Source of the DNA: Candidatus Competibacter phosphatis
GTDB taxonomy: Bacteria > Pseudomonadota > Gammaproteobacteria > Competibacterales > Competibacteraceae
Length of the DNA stretch: 64,000 bases
Reading direction: 5' to 3'
Assembly (NCBI RefSeq): GCF_012939995.1
Contig: NZ_SPMZ01000026.1
Location: forward strand, 35,293-99,292
A program made the translations under genes and the position numbers. Below the pieces are notes generated by a model that saw only the letters and a list, made by a program, of their open reading frames with translations, was not told the DNA's origin and searched no databases. Positions within the stretch are counted from its first letter, which is position 1; every line of letters starts with the position of its first letter. Below are positions 1-11,749 of this stretch, piece after piece.

Positions 1-1248
1 CAGCGGCATGGACTCGGTCAGCATCAGCGGCACCTCCTTCCAATCCGCCCGCCAATCTCCGTTCAGATCGGCATTCTCCGGCCGCCAGCGCACCGCCGCC
101 AGCAGTTGGCGCGCGTTGAACGTAGCCACTTGGCGGCGTACGTAGCGGCCGGTGGTGCTGAAATGCAACGCCTGATGCAAACGTTGTATTTCATCATTCC
201 ACGGTCCATCCAACCAAGCGTGTTCACCGTCACCGGACGCCAGCAGGTCGGGACGGACACGAGCGAACGCGCGGCGCAAGGGTAGATCGGCCGGCGCGAT
301 GGCGATCCGACCATCTTCGCCCGACCGCAGCAAACCAGCGGCCAGCGACCGCTCGAACAGTTCGGCGTCTTCGCGAGGCGGGGGCGGCACGGCGGGCGCA
401 TACTGGCCGGGCGCCAGGCGGAATTCCCGCGCCGAACCGTCGCCCGCATACCACAATACGGTTCGCGGTTCCGCGTCGGCCATCCCGAGCTTTTCCAGCG
501 GAGGGCCGTATACCTCGATCCGCAGCCGCCCAAGCGAACAGGCGCGATCCTCCAACCTTCGCACTCGCAGCGCGCGATCCCAGCGCCCGGCGATCACCGG
601 GCCGACGTTCCACAGCAACCAGAAATCGCGCTGGAACGCCAGTGCCGGCCCCGCGCCCGTTTCCGCCGTGTCCGCCAGCAGCAAGACCGGCCGCTGATCA
701 TGCAAGGTCACCCGCAACGACCCCGCGTCGGCGTACGATCGCGGCGGCATGCCCGCCGGTTCCGTGGTCACGACGAAAGCCGGCACGTCCACCCCATCGG
801 GACCGTCATCCAGCAACGGGTTCTTCAGACCGCCATCCATCGCTTGGGAAGGATGAGCGGCACGATTGGCGGCGGCGACTTCCCGCAGCCGTGACCAGTC
901 CCAGCCGACGTACAGTGGCGCCATGACAGGTCCGGCGGCGGAATCGACGCTTTGGTCGCACAAAGCCAGATCCTGCTGACCGATCGGTTGGCCCGGTCCT
1001 CGTACCAGCAGCAGCCCGTGGCGTGGGATAATCAGATGAAATCCCGGGCCGGCGGGAATGGTCACCGCCTCCTCCGGCAAGCCCGTCGGCAACCGCGCCG
1101 GTGCCGCCGGCAGGGGCGTCGGCCGGGTATAAATCGCCGCCAGTTGCGCCCACAAGGCCCCCACGCCGAGAGCCATGCCCAGCGCGAACAGGACCGACGG
1201 CAACAGCCGGCGCGACGCGGCGCAATTCAGTGTCGATACAGATTTCAT
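1..1248 (-). CDS. Hypothetical membrane-anchored protein (3' end outside window)
   Basis: The reading frame is open from an ATG at 1248 to the left edge (416 codons), so the C-terminus is missing. Residues about 15-36 form one hydrophobic segment after a short basic start (an uncleaved anchor or signal peptide), followed by a Pro/Ala-rich linker and a mostly soluble, presumably periplasmic region. I do not recognise a family. The near-C-terminal part holds NADLNGDWRADW, which hints at a calcium-loop-like Asp/Asn pattern, but this is only an impression. The gene is divergent from the Ser/Thr kinase at 1350 with about 100 bp between them, so the two may share a control region. Confidence 0.6.
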   Translation of the reverse strand, partial: MKSVSTLNCAASRRLLPSVLFALGMALGVGALWAQLAAIYTRPTPLPAAPARLPTGLPEEAVTIPAGPGFHLIIPRHGLLLVRGPGQPIGQQDLALCDQSVDSAAGPVMAPLYVGWDWSRLREVAAANRAAHPSQAMDGGLKNPLLDDGPDGVDVPAFVVTTEPAGMPPRSYADAGSLRVTLHDQRPVLLLADTAETGAGPALAFQRDFWLLWNVGPVIAGRWDRALRVRRLEDRACSLGRLRIEVYGPPLEKLGMADAEPRTVLWYAGDGSAREFRLAPGQYAPAVPPPPREDAELFERSLAAGLLRSGEDGRIAIAPADLPLRRAFARVRPDLLASGDGEHAWLDGPWNDEIQRLHQALHFSTTGRYVRRQVATFNARQLLAAVRWRPENADLNGDWRADWKEVPLMLTESMPL

Positions 1249-1349
1249 GTGCAATGATATAAAGGGGGAACCAGCTTGACCCGGCGCCTATCGATTAGTT
1301 TACTGGATTACCATTCTGCCCCGAGAATGCCCAGCCTGGAGAATGCCCC

Positions 1350-3620
1350 ATGCAAAGTGGTGAACGGATCGCGATCAATGGCCGAAGTTACCGGCTCGGC
1401 GCCATTCTTTCGCCCGGCGCCGGCAGTTACGGTCAAGTCTGGGCGGCCACCGATGACGCCGGGCGCGCTGTCGCCCTGAAGTTCATCAATACCGAAGCGA
1501 TGTCACAGGCCGACCCCGCCTTCCAGGGTCATTGGCGCGCGCACCTGGAGCGGGAGATCGCATTTCTGGACGGCCTGGGCGCCGAACAGTCGCGGCATAT
1601 CGTCGACCTGCTCGACCACGGTCAAATCGACGGTCAGCCGGTGCTGGTACTGGAACGGTTGCAGGCCAACCTCGGTCAATGGCTGACACAACAGCGGCGG
1701 GACGGCGCGCCGCCCCAGGAACTGGATCGCATTCTCGACTGGGCCAGGCAGATTTTGACGGGCTTGGCGGTGATCCACCGCGCCGGCTTCGTCTACCGCG
1801 ATCTTAAACTCAGCAACATCCTGATCGGCGACGACGGCGATCTGCTCAAGCTGGCCGATTTCGGTTCACTCAAACGTGAGAACGGCGACAGCACCCGTTC
1901 GTTCATCGGCACTCCCGCCACCATGGCGCCGGAGCAGATCCTGCCGGTCGGTCACGGCGCGGGCGGCTGCGAGTATGCGGTGGACTACCGCGCCGATTAT
2001 TATGCTCTGGGTCTGCTGCTGTTCAGCCTCATCACCGAACAGCCGACCACCGAGGCCCAGCGCCGGCTCGGCCAATTGCTGACCCTGCATGGTCAGGAAG
2101 GCGCTGCCCAGCGAGGCGAGCAACTGGGCGGCCTCACCGAGGACGAACAAGAGCAACTGCGGCGCTCCATCGAATTCTGGACGGTACCAGCGCTACCGGA
2201 GCATGGACACGGCGGCGCGGCGACCCTGTTGACGGACCTGATCGAGCAATTGCTGGCGCGCGATCCCGCCGACCGGCCAAGCGATGGTGACGCCATCCGC
2301 GCCGTGCTGGATGCGGCGCGTTCCGGCCAGTCCATCCTGCCCGCCCCGATTGCGGAACCGGATTGGGACCTGCCGCTGTCGGCCGATCCACCGCGTCGGC
2401 ACCCGCGCCGCGCCGACGCACCGACTTTTTCGCCCTGGCTGCGGCGATCGGTGGGACTGGCTGGGATGCTTGGGTTGGCGAGCGTGTTGGCCTGGACGCT
2501 CCTCCTCCAGCCAGCCGGTCAGATCCGACAGGATCGCCAGCAGTCGCCGGACGCCGTCGCCAGCGCCCCAGTGGTATCCGATACCGTGCCACCGACGGAA
2601 CCGACCGTGTCCCCGACTCCGACACCCATGGTCGCCGACACGCCACCACCGCCGGCCGCCACCACCGCGCCGGAACCGCTCCAGGATGTGGACACCGCGC
2701 CGGTCGCGGCCAATACCGATCCACCGGCGCCCGCCGAAACCGATGCCGGAACCGAACCCGAACCCGAACTGGCAACGACTGTCACCACTCCGTCCGAGAT
2801 CGAACCCGCCGAACCCGCCGAACCCGTCGAACCGGTGGTTATCGTCGCTCCGCCCGCGATCGTGACGCCCGCCACGCCGAAACCCGCCCCGTCAGCTCAG
2901 CCCAAATACTCGATCAAGGCCAGAACCGCCAAAGCGGCTCCTGCCGCGCCCATCGTCGAGGAGCGCGCGCCGGCACCCGCTTCGCGGATCACGAAATCGG
3001 CATCGAAACCAACCGCGCCAACGGCGGCGACTTCCAACAGCACCCAGCGTACCGCGAAAGCCACTCCGGCCACCCGCGCCAGTCGCACCGCCACAGCGGC
3101 ACCCGCCACCGCAACTCCGCGCGCGACCCGACCCGCCACCGTGCCCGTCAAGCCAGCGATCGCCCGCGCCGCGCCGCGCCCACAACCAGCGTCGCCAACC
3201 CTGCCGCCGATCGAACTGAAATCGCGCTCGCAACCCACGGCGTTGAAGCTACCGCCGATCGAACTGAAATCGCGCTCGCAACCGGCGCCACCGACCCTGC
3301 CGCCGATCAAGCTGGTGAGCCACTCCAGCGGCACCGCGCCAGCCACCGCTCCCGCCAAACCGCCCAGCGCGCCGATGAACCGCTCCAAGCCGGCGGCAGG
3401 CACGACCGGCGGCGTTTCCGGTCCGACCGAAACCTTTACCCGCTGGGTCAGCCGCACCAGCACGGCAGTAGGGTCGGAAGTGCAACGTGGACTGGAAAGC
3501 GTCAACCGGGCGCTGAACGGTAACGGTGAGACCGCTCAGGTCGAACGTCGCGATCACTGGTCTCCCCGCTATGTCGAACAGTCGGATTCTCTTCCGCAAC
3601 GGCGACAGGAATACCGCTGA
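1350..3620 (+). CDS. Transmembrane Hanks-type Ser/Thr protein kinase with long Pro/Ala-rich tail
   Basis: A 756-residue protein kinase. The cytoplasmic kinase domain (about 12-325) shows the Gly-rich loop GAGSYGQV (23-30), ATP-binding Lys44 in VALKF, the catalytic loop YRDLKLSN (149-156, with Tyr in place of the usual His of HRD), DFG (170-172) and the APE motif (193-195). One transmembrane helix follows at about 370-392. The remaining 360 residues are Pro/Ala/Thr-rich, low-complexity and presumably periplasmic. They include three copies of an LPPIELKSRSQP-like unit near 617-660. No PASTA repeats are seen. The final 60 residues look more ordered. The kinase core is complete, so activity is expected; substrates are unknown. 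An FHA-domain protein lies far downstream (52.3-55.2 kb), but no physical link to it is visible. Confidence 0.9.
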   Translation: MQSGERIAINGRSYRLGAILSPGAGSYGQVWAATDDAGRAVALKFINTEAMSQADPAFQGHWRAHLEREIAFLDGLGAEQSRHIVDLLDHGQIDGQPVLVLERLQANLGQWLTQQRRDGAPPQELDRILDWARQILTGLAVIHRAGFVYRDLKLSNILIGDDGDLLKLADFGSLKRENGDSTRSFIGTPATMAPEQILPVGHGAGGCEYAVDYRADYYALGLLLFSLITEQPTTEAQRRLGQLLTLHGQEGAAQRGEQLGGLTEDEQEQLRRSIEFWTVPALPEHGHGGAATLLTDLIEQLLARDPADRPSDGDAIRAVLDAARSGQSILPAPIAEPDWDLPLSADPPRRHPRRADAPTFSPWLRRSVGLAGMLGLASVLAWTLLLQPAGQIRQDRQQSPDAVASAPVVSDTVPPTEPTVSPTPTPMVADTPPPPAATTAPEPLQDVDTAPVAANTDPPAPAETDAGTEPEPELATTVTTPSEIEPAEPAEPVEPVVIVAPPAIVTPATPKPAPSAQPKYSIKARTAKAAPAAPIVEERAPAPASRITKSASKPTAPTAATSNSTQRTAKATPATRASRTATAAPATATPRATRPATVPVKPAIARAAPRPQPASPTLPPIELKSRSQPTALKLPPIELKSRSQPAPPTLPPIKLVSHSSGTAPATAPAKPPSAPMNRSKPAAGTTGGVSGPTETFTRWVSRTSTAVGSEVQRGLESVNRALNGNGETAQVERRDHWSPRYVEQSDSLPQRRQEYR
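3201..3330 (+). repeat. In-frame repeat in the kinase tail (LPPIELKSRSQP units)
   Basis: A 34-base unit (ctgccgccgatcgaactgaa and the following 14 bases) starts near 3201 and recurs at about 3252 almost unchanged, with a third divergent copy near 3298. The copies are in frame and encode three successive Pro-anchored segments in the periplasmic tail. Such repeats vary in number between strains. Confidence 0.7.
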
Positions 3621-3682
3621 CCTCGCAACAGAAGGGCCGAGCACCTCTCCTCACGCTTGGTTACGACCCAAGCGACCGACGG

Positions 3683-4549
3683 TTAGCCGTCGTCGCCCGT
3701 CGCCTCCGCCGGCCAAGGCGGCAGTAGGCCCACCTCGGGACGGCGGGTCCGCAGCCACTCGTGAAACAGCCGGGCCAAGCGCGGAGCCTGTCGATTGTTG
3801 GGGGTGTGAATGAAGACATACGGCTCCCGGCCCTCGTTCAACCAAAGATCGAGTTTGTCCAGCCAAGGCGCCAGATACGGCCGGTTCGCCTCGGGGACGG
3901 GATGGCCGATGTAACGGATGAACGGACGTGGACCCAAGCTGATGGCGTGGACCGGTAGGCGCGGCTTCCGGCCCTGGGCGGTCTGGGTATCCGGATCGGT
4001 TGGGTCGGCGTCGAACAAGGCGCGGCTGTCCAGCATGACTCGGTCGAGATCGAGATCCCGCAATAATCGATTCAACTGGCGCTCCGCTTCGCCCTTAGCG
4101 AAGAAGGCACGATGCCGCACCTCGACCGCGTACTGAAACCCAGCCGGCAGCGCGGTCAGATAATCGCGCAACACCGGCAGATCGTCCGGGCCGAAGCGGG
4201 ACGGCAATTGCAGAAAGCTCGGACCCAAGCGCCCGGCCTCCGCCAGTGGTGTCAACCGGTCCAGGAACTCCGTCGTTTCCGCCGCGACGCCACGTAGTCG
4301 CCGCTCGTGACTGATGACGCGCGGAAACTTGAAACAGAACCGAAACCCCGGCGCGGCCTCGTCCCGCCAACGCAAGACGGTTTCCGGTTTGGGCAATCCG
4401 TAGAAACAACTGTTGCCTTCAACCGTATCGAACACCGCCGAATATTGGCGCAGGAAATCGCTAGGCTTGGCGGCGGGGGCAAACAGCTCACCGACCCAGT
4501 CGCGGTTGCTCCACACCGGACAGCCGAGGTGATGACGGGCGCGTGTCAT
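3683..4549 (-). CDS. DUF72 family protein (YecE-like)
   Basis: A 288-residue TIM-barrel-like DUF72/COG1801 protein. Recognisable family features are the N-terminal GCPVWSNRDWVGELF, YSAVFDTVEGNSCFYGLP (the DUF72 'N-t-F-Y' motif), FKFPRVISHERRL, FLQLPSRFGP, AVEVRHRAFF and the C-terminal YVFIHTPNNRQAP. The ATG at 4549 is preferred over an upstream in-frame start because it follows an AGGA and begins right at the conserved domain. Biochemical function of the family is not established. It converges on the kinase gene with about 60 bp between the stops. Confidence 0.88.
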   Translation of the reverse strand: MTRARHHLGCPVWSNRDWVGELFAPAAKPSDFLRQYSAVFDTVEGNSCFYGLPKPETVLRWRDEAAPGFRFCFKFPRVISHERRLRGVAAETTEFLDRLTPLAEAGRLGPSFLQLPSRFGPDDLPVLRDYLTALPAGFQYAVEVRHRAFFAKGEAERQLNRLLRDLDLDRVMLDSRALFDADPTDPDTQTAQGRKPRLPVHAISLGPRPFIRYIGHPVPEANRPYLAPWLDKLDLWLNEGREPYVFIHTPNNRQAPRLARLFHEWLRTRRPEVGLLPPWPAEATGDDG

Positions 4550-4750
4550 GATCGATCCTGCTAAATTCCAGGGGTGCGAACATTGTCCAAACGTGGCCCC
4601 AAAGCCGCCTCCTCGTCGAACCGGCATTGCGCCATTTCATGCCACCGGAATCCAACAGTTTGGTGGTCATCGCGAACGAGTTGTGGCCGGCTTGCGAATG
4701 AAAATCCCCCAACTCTCCTTCCTCGGATCACTTGCGGTGAGTGCCGTGTC

Positions 4751-5575
4751 CTAAACTGGCAATAGGGTGTCCTCACCCACCTCGTCGGTCCATACCGTGA
4801 ATCGCTCCAACCGGCTGGGGCCGAAGGAGGTCAGCAGCGCCACATCGGCGGCGTCGAGGCCATGAGCCATCAGCACTCGACCGATGCGAGGTATGTTGTT
4901 GCGTGGATCGAAAGGGTACCAGCGACCGCCCAGATACGCCTCGAACCAGGCACTGAAATCCATCGGACCCGTCACCGGCACCCCGATATCGCCCAGATAG
5001 CCGGTGCAATATCGCGCCGGGATGTTCAGGCAGCGGCAGAACGTGATCGCCAGGTGGGTAAAATCACGACAGACGCCGACTCGCTCCTGGTAGGTTTCGT
5101 AGGCGGTGCGGGTCTTGCTGGCCTGCATGTAGTCGAACATGATGTGATTATGCACGAAGTCGCAGATCGCCTGTACTCGCGCCCAGCCCTTCGGCACGGT
5201 GCCGAACAGTTGCCAGGCCAGATCCACCATCCGATCCACCTCGCAATAACGACTCGGCATCAGGAAGGTAAGCGTCGCATCCGGCAAATCGTGGATCTCG
5301 TGCTGTGCGGCGGCGGGATTCCGTGGGTCCGGCTGGCCGCTGTCCTCGACCACCGCGTCGTTCCAAAATCGAATGGGACCGGCGGGAGCCACCAAACGGC
5401 CACAGCGATTGCCAAACACGTCGGTGTAGTCACTGACCTGCACCGGCGGCTCGACCAGCAGATAGTCGCCCCGCCGGATTGAGGGTCCGCGCGACGGATG
5501 AAGGTAGAGCATTGTGATGATCGGCGTTGGCGCCGGATGTTCGAAAATGATGTCGTAACCGGCCCGGATCAGCAT
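4751..5575 (-). CDS. Transglutaminase-like cysteine protein
   Basis: A 274-residue protein of the transglutaminase-like (COG1305) superfamily. The core motif with nucleophile Cys is GVCRDFTHLAITFCR (about 169-183). The usual His motif (HAW) reads DFSAWFEAYL, so Ser stands where the catalytic His is normally found; the Asp motif WYPFDPRNN is present. I recall this DFSAWFE variant as recurring in one subfamily, so it is probably not decay. An N-terminal beta-rich transglutaminase N-region precedes it. The ATG at 5575 has GAGGAA six bases upstream. No signal peptide is seen. A second, canonical family member lies at 6346-7203. Confidence 0.85.
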   Translation of the reverse strand: MLIRAGYDIIFEHPAPTPIITMLYLHPSRGPSIRRGDYLLVEPPVQVSDYTDVFGNRCGRLVAPAGPIRFWNDAVVEDSGQPDPRNPAAAQHEIHDLPDATLTFLMPSRYCEVDRMVDLAWQLFGTVPKGWARVQAICDFVHNHIMFDYMQASKTRTAYETYQERVGVCRDFTHLAITFCRCLNIPARYCTGYLGDIGVPVTGPMDFSAWFEAYLGGRWYPFDPRNNIPRIGRVLMAHGLDAADVALLTSFGPSRLERFTVWTDEVGEDTLLPV

Positions 5576-5844
5576 GAGAATTCCTCAGCGTGAAGAGAAG
5601 TAGGTAACTGGAAAACCTTAACGGCGGCGGATCGAATCGCCAACCGGCTTATTCCACGCAGGTCGGAGGAATGGCGAGGAATGACATGGAAGGTTTCGAT
5701 CGATGGGCAAATCCTGCCCAAACCGTTGGTCGAAGCTGAAACGCTTCGTGACCAAGAGAATCGCCAACCCTGCCCGAAGTGACCCGCGCAAGCGATGAAG
5801 CGCCTGTCATTCAGCCTCAGGAAGGCGGAGATCGAGGACCAAAC
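5576..5844. other. Intergenic region without recognisable gene
   Basis: About 270 bp between the transglutaminase-like gene and the cold-shock terminator. Short open frames exist but none has a convincing start, RBS or family match. It should contain the promoter for the minus-strand gene that starts at 5575. Confidence 0.4.
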
Positions 5845-5873
5845 AAAATAGCCCGGCGAAGCCGGGCTATTTT
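5845..5873 (-). terminator. Intrinsic terminator of the cold-shock gene
   Basis: A perfect 13-bp inverted repeat, aaaatagcccggc / gccgggctatttt, with a 3-base loop. Read on the minus strand it lies 22 bp after the csp stop and ends in TATTTTGTTT, a U-rich tract. The A/T flanks make it plausible in both directions. Confidence 0.9.
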
Positions 5874-5895
5874 CATCAATCTCAATCCTGAACGC

Positions 5896-6102
5896 TTAGT
5901 CCATGGAGCGGATATTGGCTGCTTGTTTACCTTTGGGGCCAGTGGTCACATCGAATGAAACCTTCTGGGCTTCCCTAAGGGTTTTGAACCCTTGCCCCTG
6001 AATGGCCGAGAAATGCGCGAATAAATCCTCACCACCGTCGTCCGGGGAGATGAAACCAAAGCCCTTTGCTTCGTTAAACCATTTAACAGTACCACTTGCC
6101 AT
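5896..6102 (-). CDS. Cold-shock domain protein (CspA family)
   Basis: A 68-residue single cold-shock (OB-fold) domain of the family's usual length. It has both nucleic-acid-binding motifs, KGFGFI (RNP1) and DLFAHFSAI (RNP2, with FAHF in place of the common FVHF), and starts with the typical [10 protein letters not shown]. Cytoplasmic RNA/ssDNA chaperone; whether it is cold-induced or constitutive cannot be read from the protein. A strong terminator follows and an unusually AT-rich leader precedes it. Confidence 0.96.
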   Translation of the reverse strand: MASGTVKWFNEAKGFGFISPDDGGEDLFAHFSAIQGQGFKTLREAQKVSFDVTTGPKGKQAANIRSMD

Positions 6103-6345
6103 GTCTTTAAGATCTCGAAAAAAGATTGAAAAAAATTGAGCAGCCGCTCATGGGCACAAGAGTTAAAATAGAGGAACTGACGAGCCGAATACCAGACAAG
6201 AAGGGTTTGCAGCGAATGGACAGATAATCTACTAAAAAATCTTGCGCCAATCACTATAGGGCACAGGACCAGATAAAACAAGCGTCTATTGAAAAATTCA
6301 TTGAAAAATAAAAAAAATTCGTATAAATAACAGATCAATATTTCC
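6103..6345 (-). promoter_or_regulatory. AT-rich leader/promoter region of the cold-shock gene
   Basis: About 240 bp, conspicuously A/T-rich with several A and T runs, set in otherwise GC-rich DNA. It lies between the csp start and the stop of the next upstream gene. Cold-shock genes often have long structured 5' leaders that act as thermosensors, and the length and composition fit, but I did not identify a cold-box sequence. No credible coding frame is seen. Confidence 0.45.
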
Positions 6346-7203
6346 TCAAAGCGCCGTTACCTGGACATCGACCGTCAGCATCGGGATTTGGCCCTTGGGT
6401 CCGACGAAACTACCGGCAACCGGCGGCACCACTTCCGGATGACGAGCCACCGCGACCGGGATATGCCGACTGCCAGTCAGCTCGCCGGCGGTCGGATCGA
6501 AACCTTTCCAGCCCGGACCGGGCAGATAGACTTCCGCCCAGGCGTGAGTCGTCGCACCGCCCGGCCCAAGCTCGGGAACATGCGAATAACCGCTGACGAA
6601 CCGGCTCGCCAGGCCGAGAAACCGGCAGGTTTCGATGAACAAGGTTGCGTAATCGCGACAGGAACCACTGCGGATGGCCAAGGTCACTTCAGGTGGCTGC
6701 ACGCCGGGCTCCTCGCGAATGACATACCGGAATTCCTTGGCAATGATACGGTTCAGTCGATCCAGCAACACGTAGGTTTCCACTTTGTCGCGCAGCAGAT
6801 TCAGGCTATTGAACCAATCGCGCACCACCGGCTGCTGATCGAGATAAACCGGTTGCTGAAAGGGCGCAAGATCGACCCTTTCTTCCTGGAGGTATTCAAA
6901 CGGATAATGGACCGCGTAGTCCTCGACGATGAAATCGAGCGGCGCCACTTCATAATGCCGGATGATCACCTCGCTGCCGATGGTCAATCGTTGCGCGGTC
7001 TCCGTAAAGTTGGCCACGGCCACCGAGTTGTCGAACACATCGCGATGCCACTTGATGCGATGAGCAGGCGAGATGTCGAGTTTCGAAGCCTCGATGCGCA
7101 CGTCATGCCCCTCGCGCGGACGAAGTAACAGCCGATGCGGCAGCAACGTCACCATGCCGGAAAATTGATAAACGGTGAGATGCCTGATCCTCAAACGTTG
7201 CAT
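6346..7203 (-). CDS. Transglutaminase-like protein, canonical triad
   Basis: A 285-residue transglutaminase-like protein with an N-terminal bacterial transglutaminase N-region (residues 1-85, starting MQRLRIRHLTVYQFSG) and a core domain. The nucleophile Cys lies in SGSCRDYATLFIETCR (about 180-195), the His in THAWAEVYLP (about 219) and the Asp in GWKGFDPT. All three catalytic positions are present, unlike the paralogue at 4751. Proteins of this group often sit beside alpha-E/circularly permuted ATP-grasp genes, which are not seen here. TAGGG precedes the ATG. Substrate unknown; cytoplasmic by absence of a signal peptide. Confidence 0.88.
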   Translation of the reverse strand: MQRLRIRHLTVYQFSGMVTLLPHRLLLRPREGHDVRIEASKLDISPAHRIKWHRDVFDNSVAVANFTETAQRLTIGSEVIIRHYEVAPLDFIVEDYAVHYPFEYLQEERVDLAPFQQPVYLDQQPVVRDWFNSLNLLRDKVETYVLLDRLNRIIAKEFRYVIREEPGVQPPEVTLAIRSGSCRDYATLFIETCRFLGLASRFVSGYSHVPELGPGGATTHAWAEVYLPGPGWKGFDPTAGELTGSRHIPVAVARHPEVVPPVAGSFVGPKGQIPMLTVDVQVTAL

Positions 7204-7443
7204 GTTTTATACCCTACCGATTCAGCTTGGAATTCAGCTTAACACCAACTCCTGGCCGCCCGCGACCGCCACCACGTTCCATGCCGATATCGGATGCAAT
7301 TGCCGACAGCCGGTCTATAGTTTTACTGCTTGTCGATGGTAGGCGAATGGACAGACAACGCCGCCTTTCGACGCCTGCCCCACCGGCGTTTGTTCTCCAC
7401 GACACGGACGTATAACCACAACCAATCACCAAAGGACCTCGTT

Positions 7444-10104
<2,661 letters not shown>

Positions 10105-10116
10105 GGGAGAATCCCG

Positions 10117-11733
10117 GTGAGCATCATTAAAGAAATTCATGTGCCGGATATCGGCGACTTCAAGGGCGTGGACGTCATCGACGTGCTGGTTGCCGCTGGC
10201 GACAGCGTCGATGTGGAAACACCGCTGATCATCCTGGAAACCGACAAGGCGTCCATGGAGGTGCCTTCCCCATTGGCCGGCGTGGTTCGGGAAGTCAAGG
10301 TCAAGGCTGGCGGCAAGGTCTCGCAGGGCGACCTGATTCTGTATCTGGATGTCGCCGAGAGCGTGTCCGCGCCCGAGCGTCCCGCCGCCGATGCCGGTGA
10401 AGCAGCCTCCGCCAGCAGTCCCGGCGAAGCGCGCGAGGTGCGAGTGCCGGACATCGGCGATTTCAAGAATATCCCGATCATCGAGGTGCTGGTCGCACCT
10501 GGGGATCATGTCGAAATCGACACGCCGCTGATCACCCTGGAAAGCGACAAAGCCAGCATGGAAGTACCCTCGCCCCATGCCGGCACGGTGCAAGGCATCG
10601 AGGTCAAGGTCGGCGACCAGGTCTCGCAGGGCGATCTGATCCTGATGTTGAGCACGAGCGGAGCCGACACCGCCGCCAAGCCGCAATTGCCGGACACGCT
10701 CAGCGCGATCACGCTCGGGCCGCGCGCCCCGAAGCCGGAAGGCGCACCGAAACCGCCGCCGGTCTCGAAGCCGCCGTCGGCCGATACAGCGCCGGCGGCC
10801 AGCTTCGCCAAGGTTCACGCCAGCCCCTCGATACGGCGTTTTGCCCGGGAACTGGGTGTCGATCTGACCCGCTTGGCCAAGGGTTCCGGTCCCAAGGGAC
10901 GGATTCTCAAGGAGGACGTGCAAGCCTTCGTCAAGGGGGTGATGACGGGCGCGACCCCAGCGGCGGCCCCGGCGGGCGGCGTGACTGGCGGTGGCGTCCT
11001 GGATTTGCTGCCCTGGCCGAGCGTGGATTTCGCCAAGTTCGGTCCGGTGGAAGCCAAGCCGCTGCCGCGAATCAAGAAAATCTCCGGCGCCAACCTGGCA
11101 CGCAACTGGGTAATGATCCCGGCGGTCACCTATCACGAAGACGCCGACATCACCGACCTGGAAGCCTTCCGCCTCCAGATCAACAAGGAGAACGAGAAAG
11201 CCGGCGGCGCCAAGCTGACCATGCTGGCCTTCCTGATCAAGGCCTGCGTCCGGGCGCTGCAAAAATTCCCGGAGTTCAACACCTCGCTGGACGGCGACAA
11301 CCTGATCTACAAACAGTATTTCCACATCGCCTTCGCCGCCGACACCCCCAACGGACTGGTGGTGCCGGTGATCAAGGACGCCGACCGGAAAGGCATCTTC
11401 GACATCGCCGCGGAAACCGGCGAACTCGCCAAGAAGGCGCGCGACGGCAAGTTGGGACCAGCCGACATGCAAGGCGCCTGCTTCACCATTTCCTCGGTGG
11501 GCGGCATCGGCGGCACGGCCTTTTCGCCGATCGTCAACGCCCCGGAAGTGGCGATTCTGGGCGTCAGCAAATCGATCATGAAACCGGTGTGGGACGGCAA
11601 ACAGTTCGGGCCGCGCCTGATCCTGCCGCTATCGCTGAGTGCCGACCATCGGGTGATCGACGGCGCGCTGGCGACCCGCTTCAATGTCTACCTCGCGCAA
11701 CTGCTGGCGGATTTCCGCCGCGTGCTGCTCTAA
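10117..11733 (+). CDS. aceF: Pyruvate dehydrogenase E2, dihydrolipoamide acetyltransferase
   Basis: A 538-residue E2 with two N-terminal lipoyl domains (about 2-76 and 107-185). Each has a lipoyl-Lys in DKASMEVPSP. An Ala/Pro-rich linker, a peripheral-subunit-binding domain (ASPSIRRFARELGVDLTRL, about 234-268) and a C-terminal acetyltransferase domain with the catalytic HRVIDGALATRF motif follow. It starts with GTG at 10117, seven bases after GGGAGA and 12 bp after the aceE stop. It transfers acetyl groups from E1-generated lipoyl thioesters to CoA and forms the core of the complex. Confidence 0.97.
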   Translation: MSIIKEIHVPDIGDFKGVDVIDVLVAAGDSVDVETPLIILETDKASMEVPSPLAGVVREVKVKAGGKVSQGDLILYLDVAESVSAPERPAADAGEAASASSPGEAREVRVPDIGDFKNIPIIEVLVAPGDHVEIDTPLITLESDKASMEVPSPHAGTVQGIEVKVGDQVSQGDLILMLSTSGADTAAKPQLPDTLSAITLGPRAPKPEGAPKPPPVSKPPSADTAPAASFAKVHASPSIRRFARELGVDLTRLAKGSGPKGRILKEDVQAFVKGVMTGATPAAAPAGGVTGGGVLDLLPWPSVDFAKFGPVEAKPLPRIKKISGANLARNWVMIPAVTYHEDADITDLEAFRLQINKENEKAGGAKLTMLAFLIKACVRALQKFPEFNTSLDGDNLIYKQYFHIAFAADTPNGLVVPVIKDADRKGIFDIAAETGELAKKARDGKLGPADMQGACFTISSVGGIGGTAFSPIVNAPEVAILGVSKSIMKPVWDGKQFGPRLILPLSLSADHRVIDGALATRFNVYLAQLLADFRRVLL

Positions 11734-11749
11734 CCGGAGGCCGCTGCTC

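Noticed and set aside
3678..3693. Short hairpin cgacggttagccgtcg as a terminator of the kinase gene
   Set aside because: Only a 6-bp stem without a U-tract, overlapping the DUF72 stop codon.
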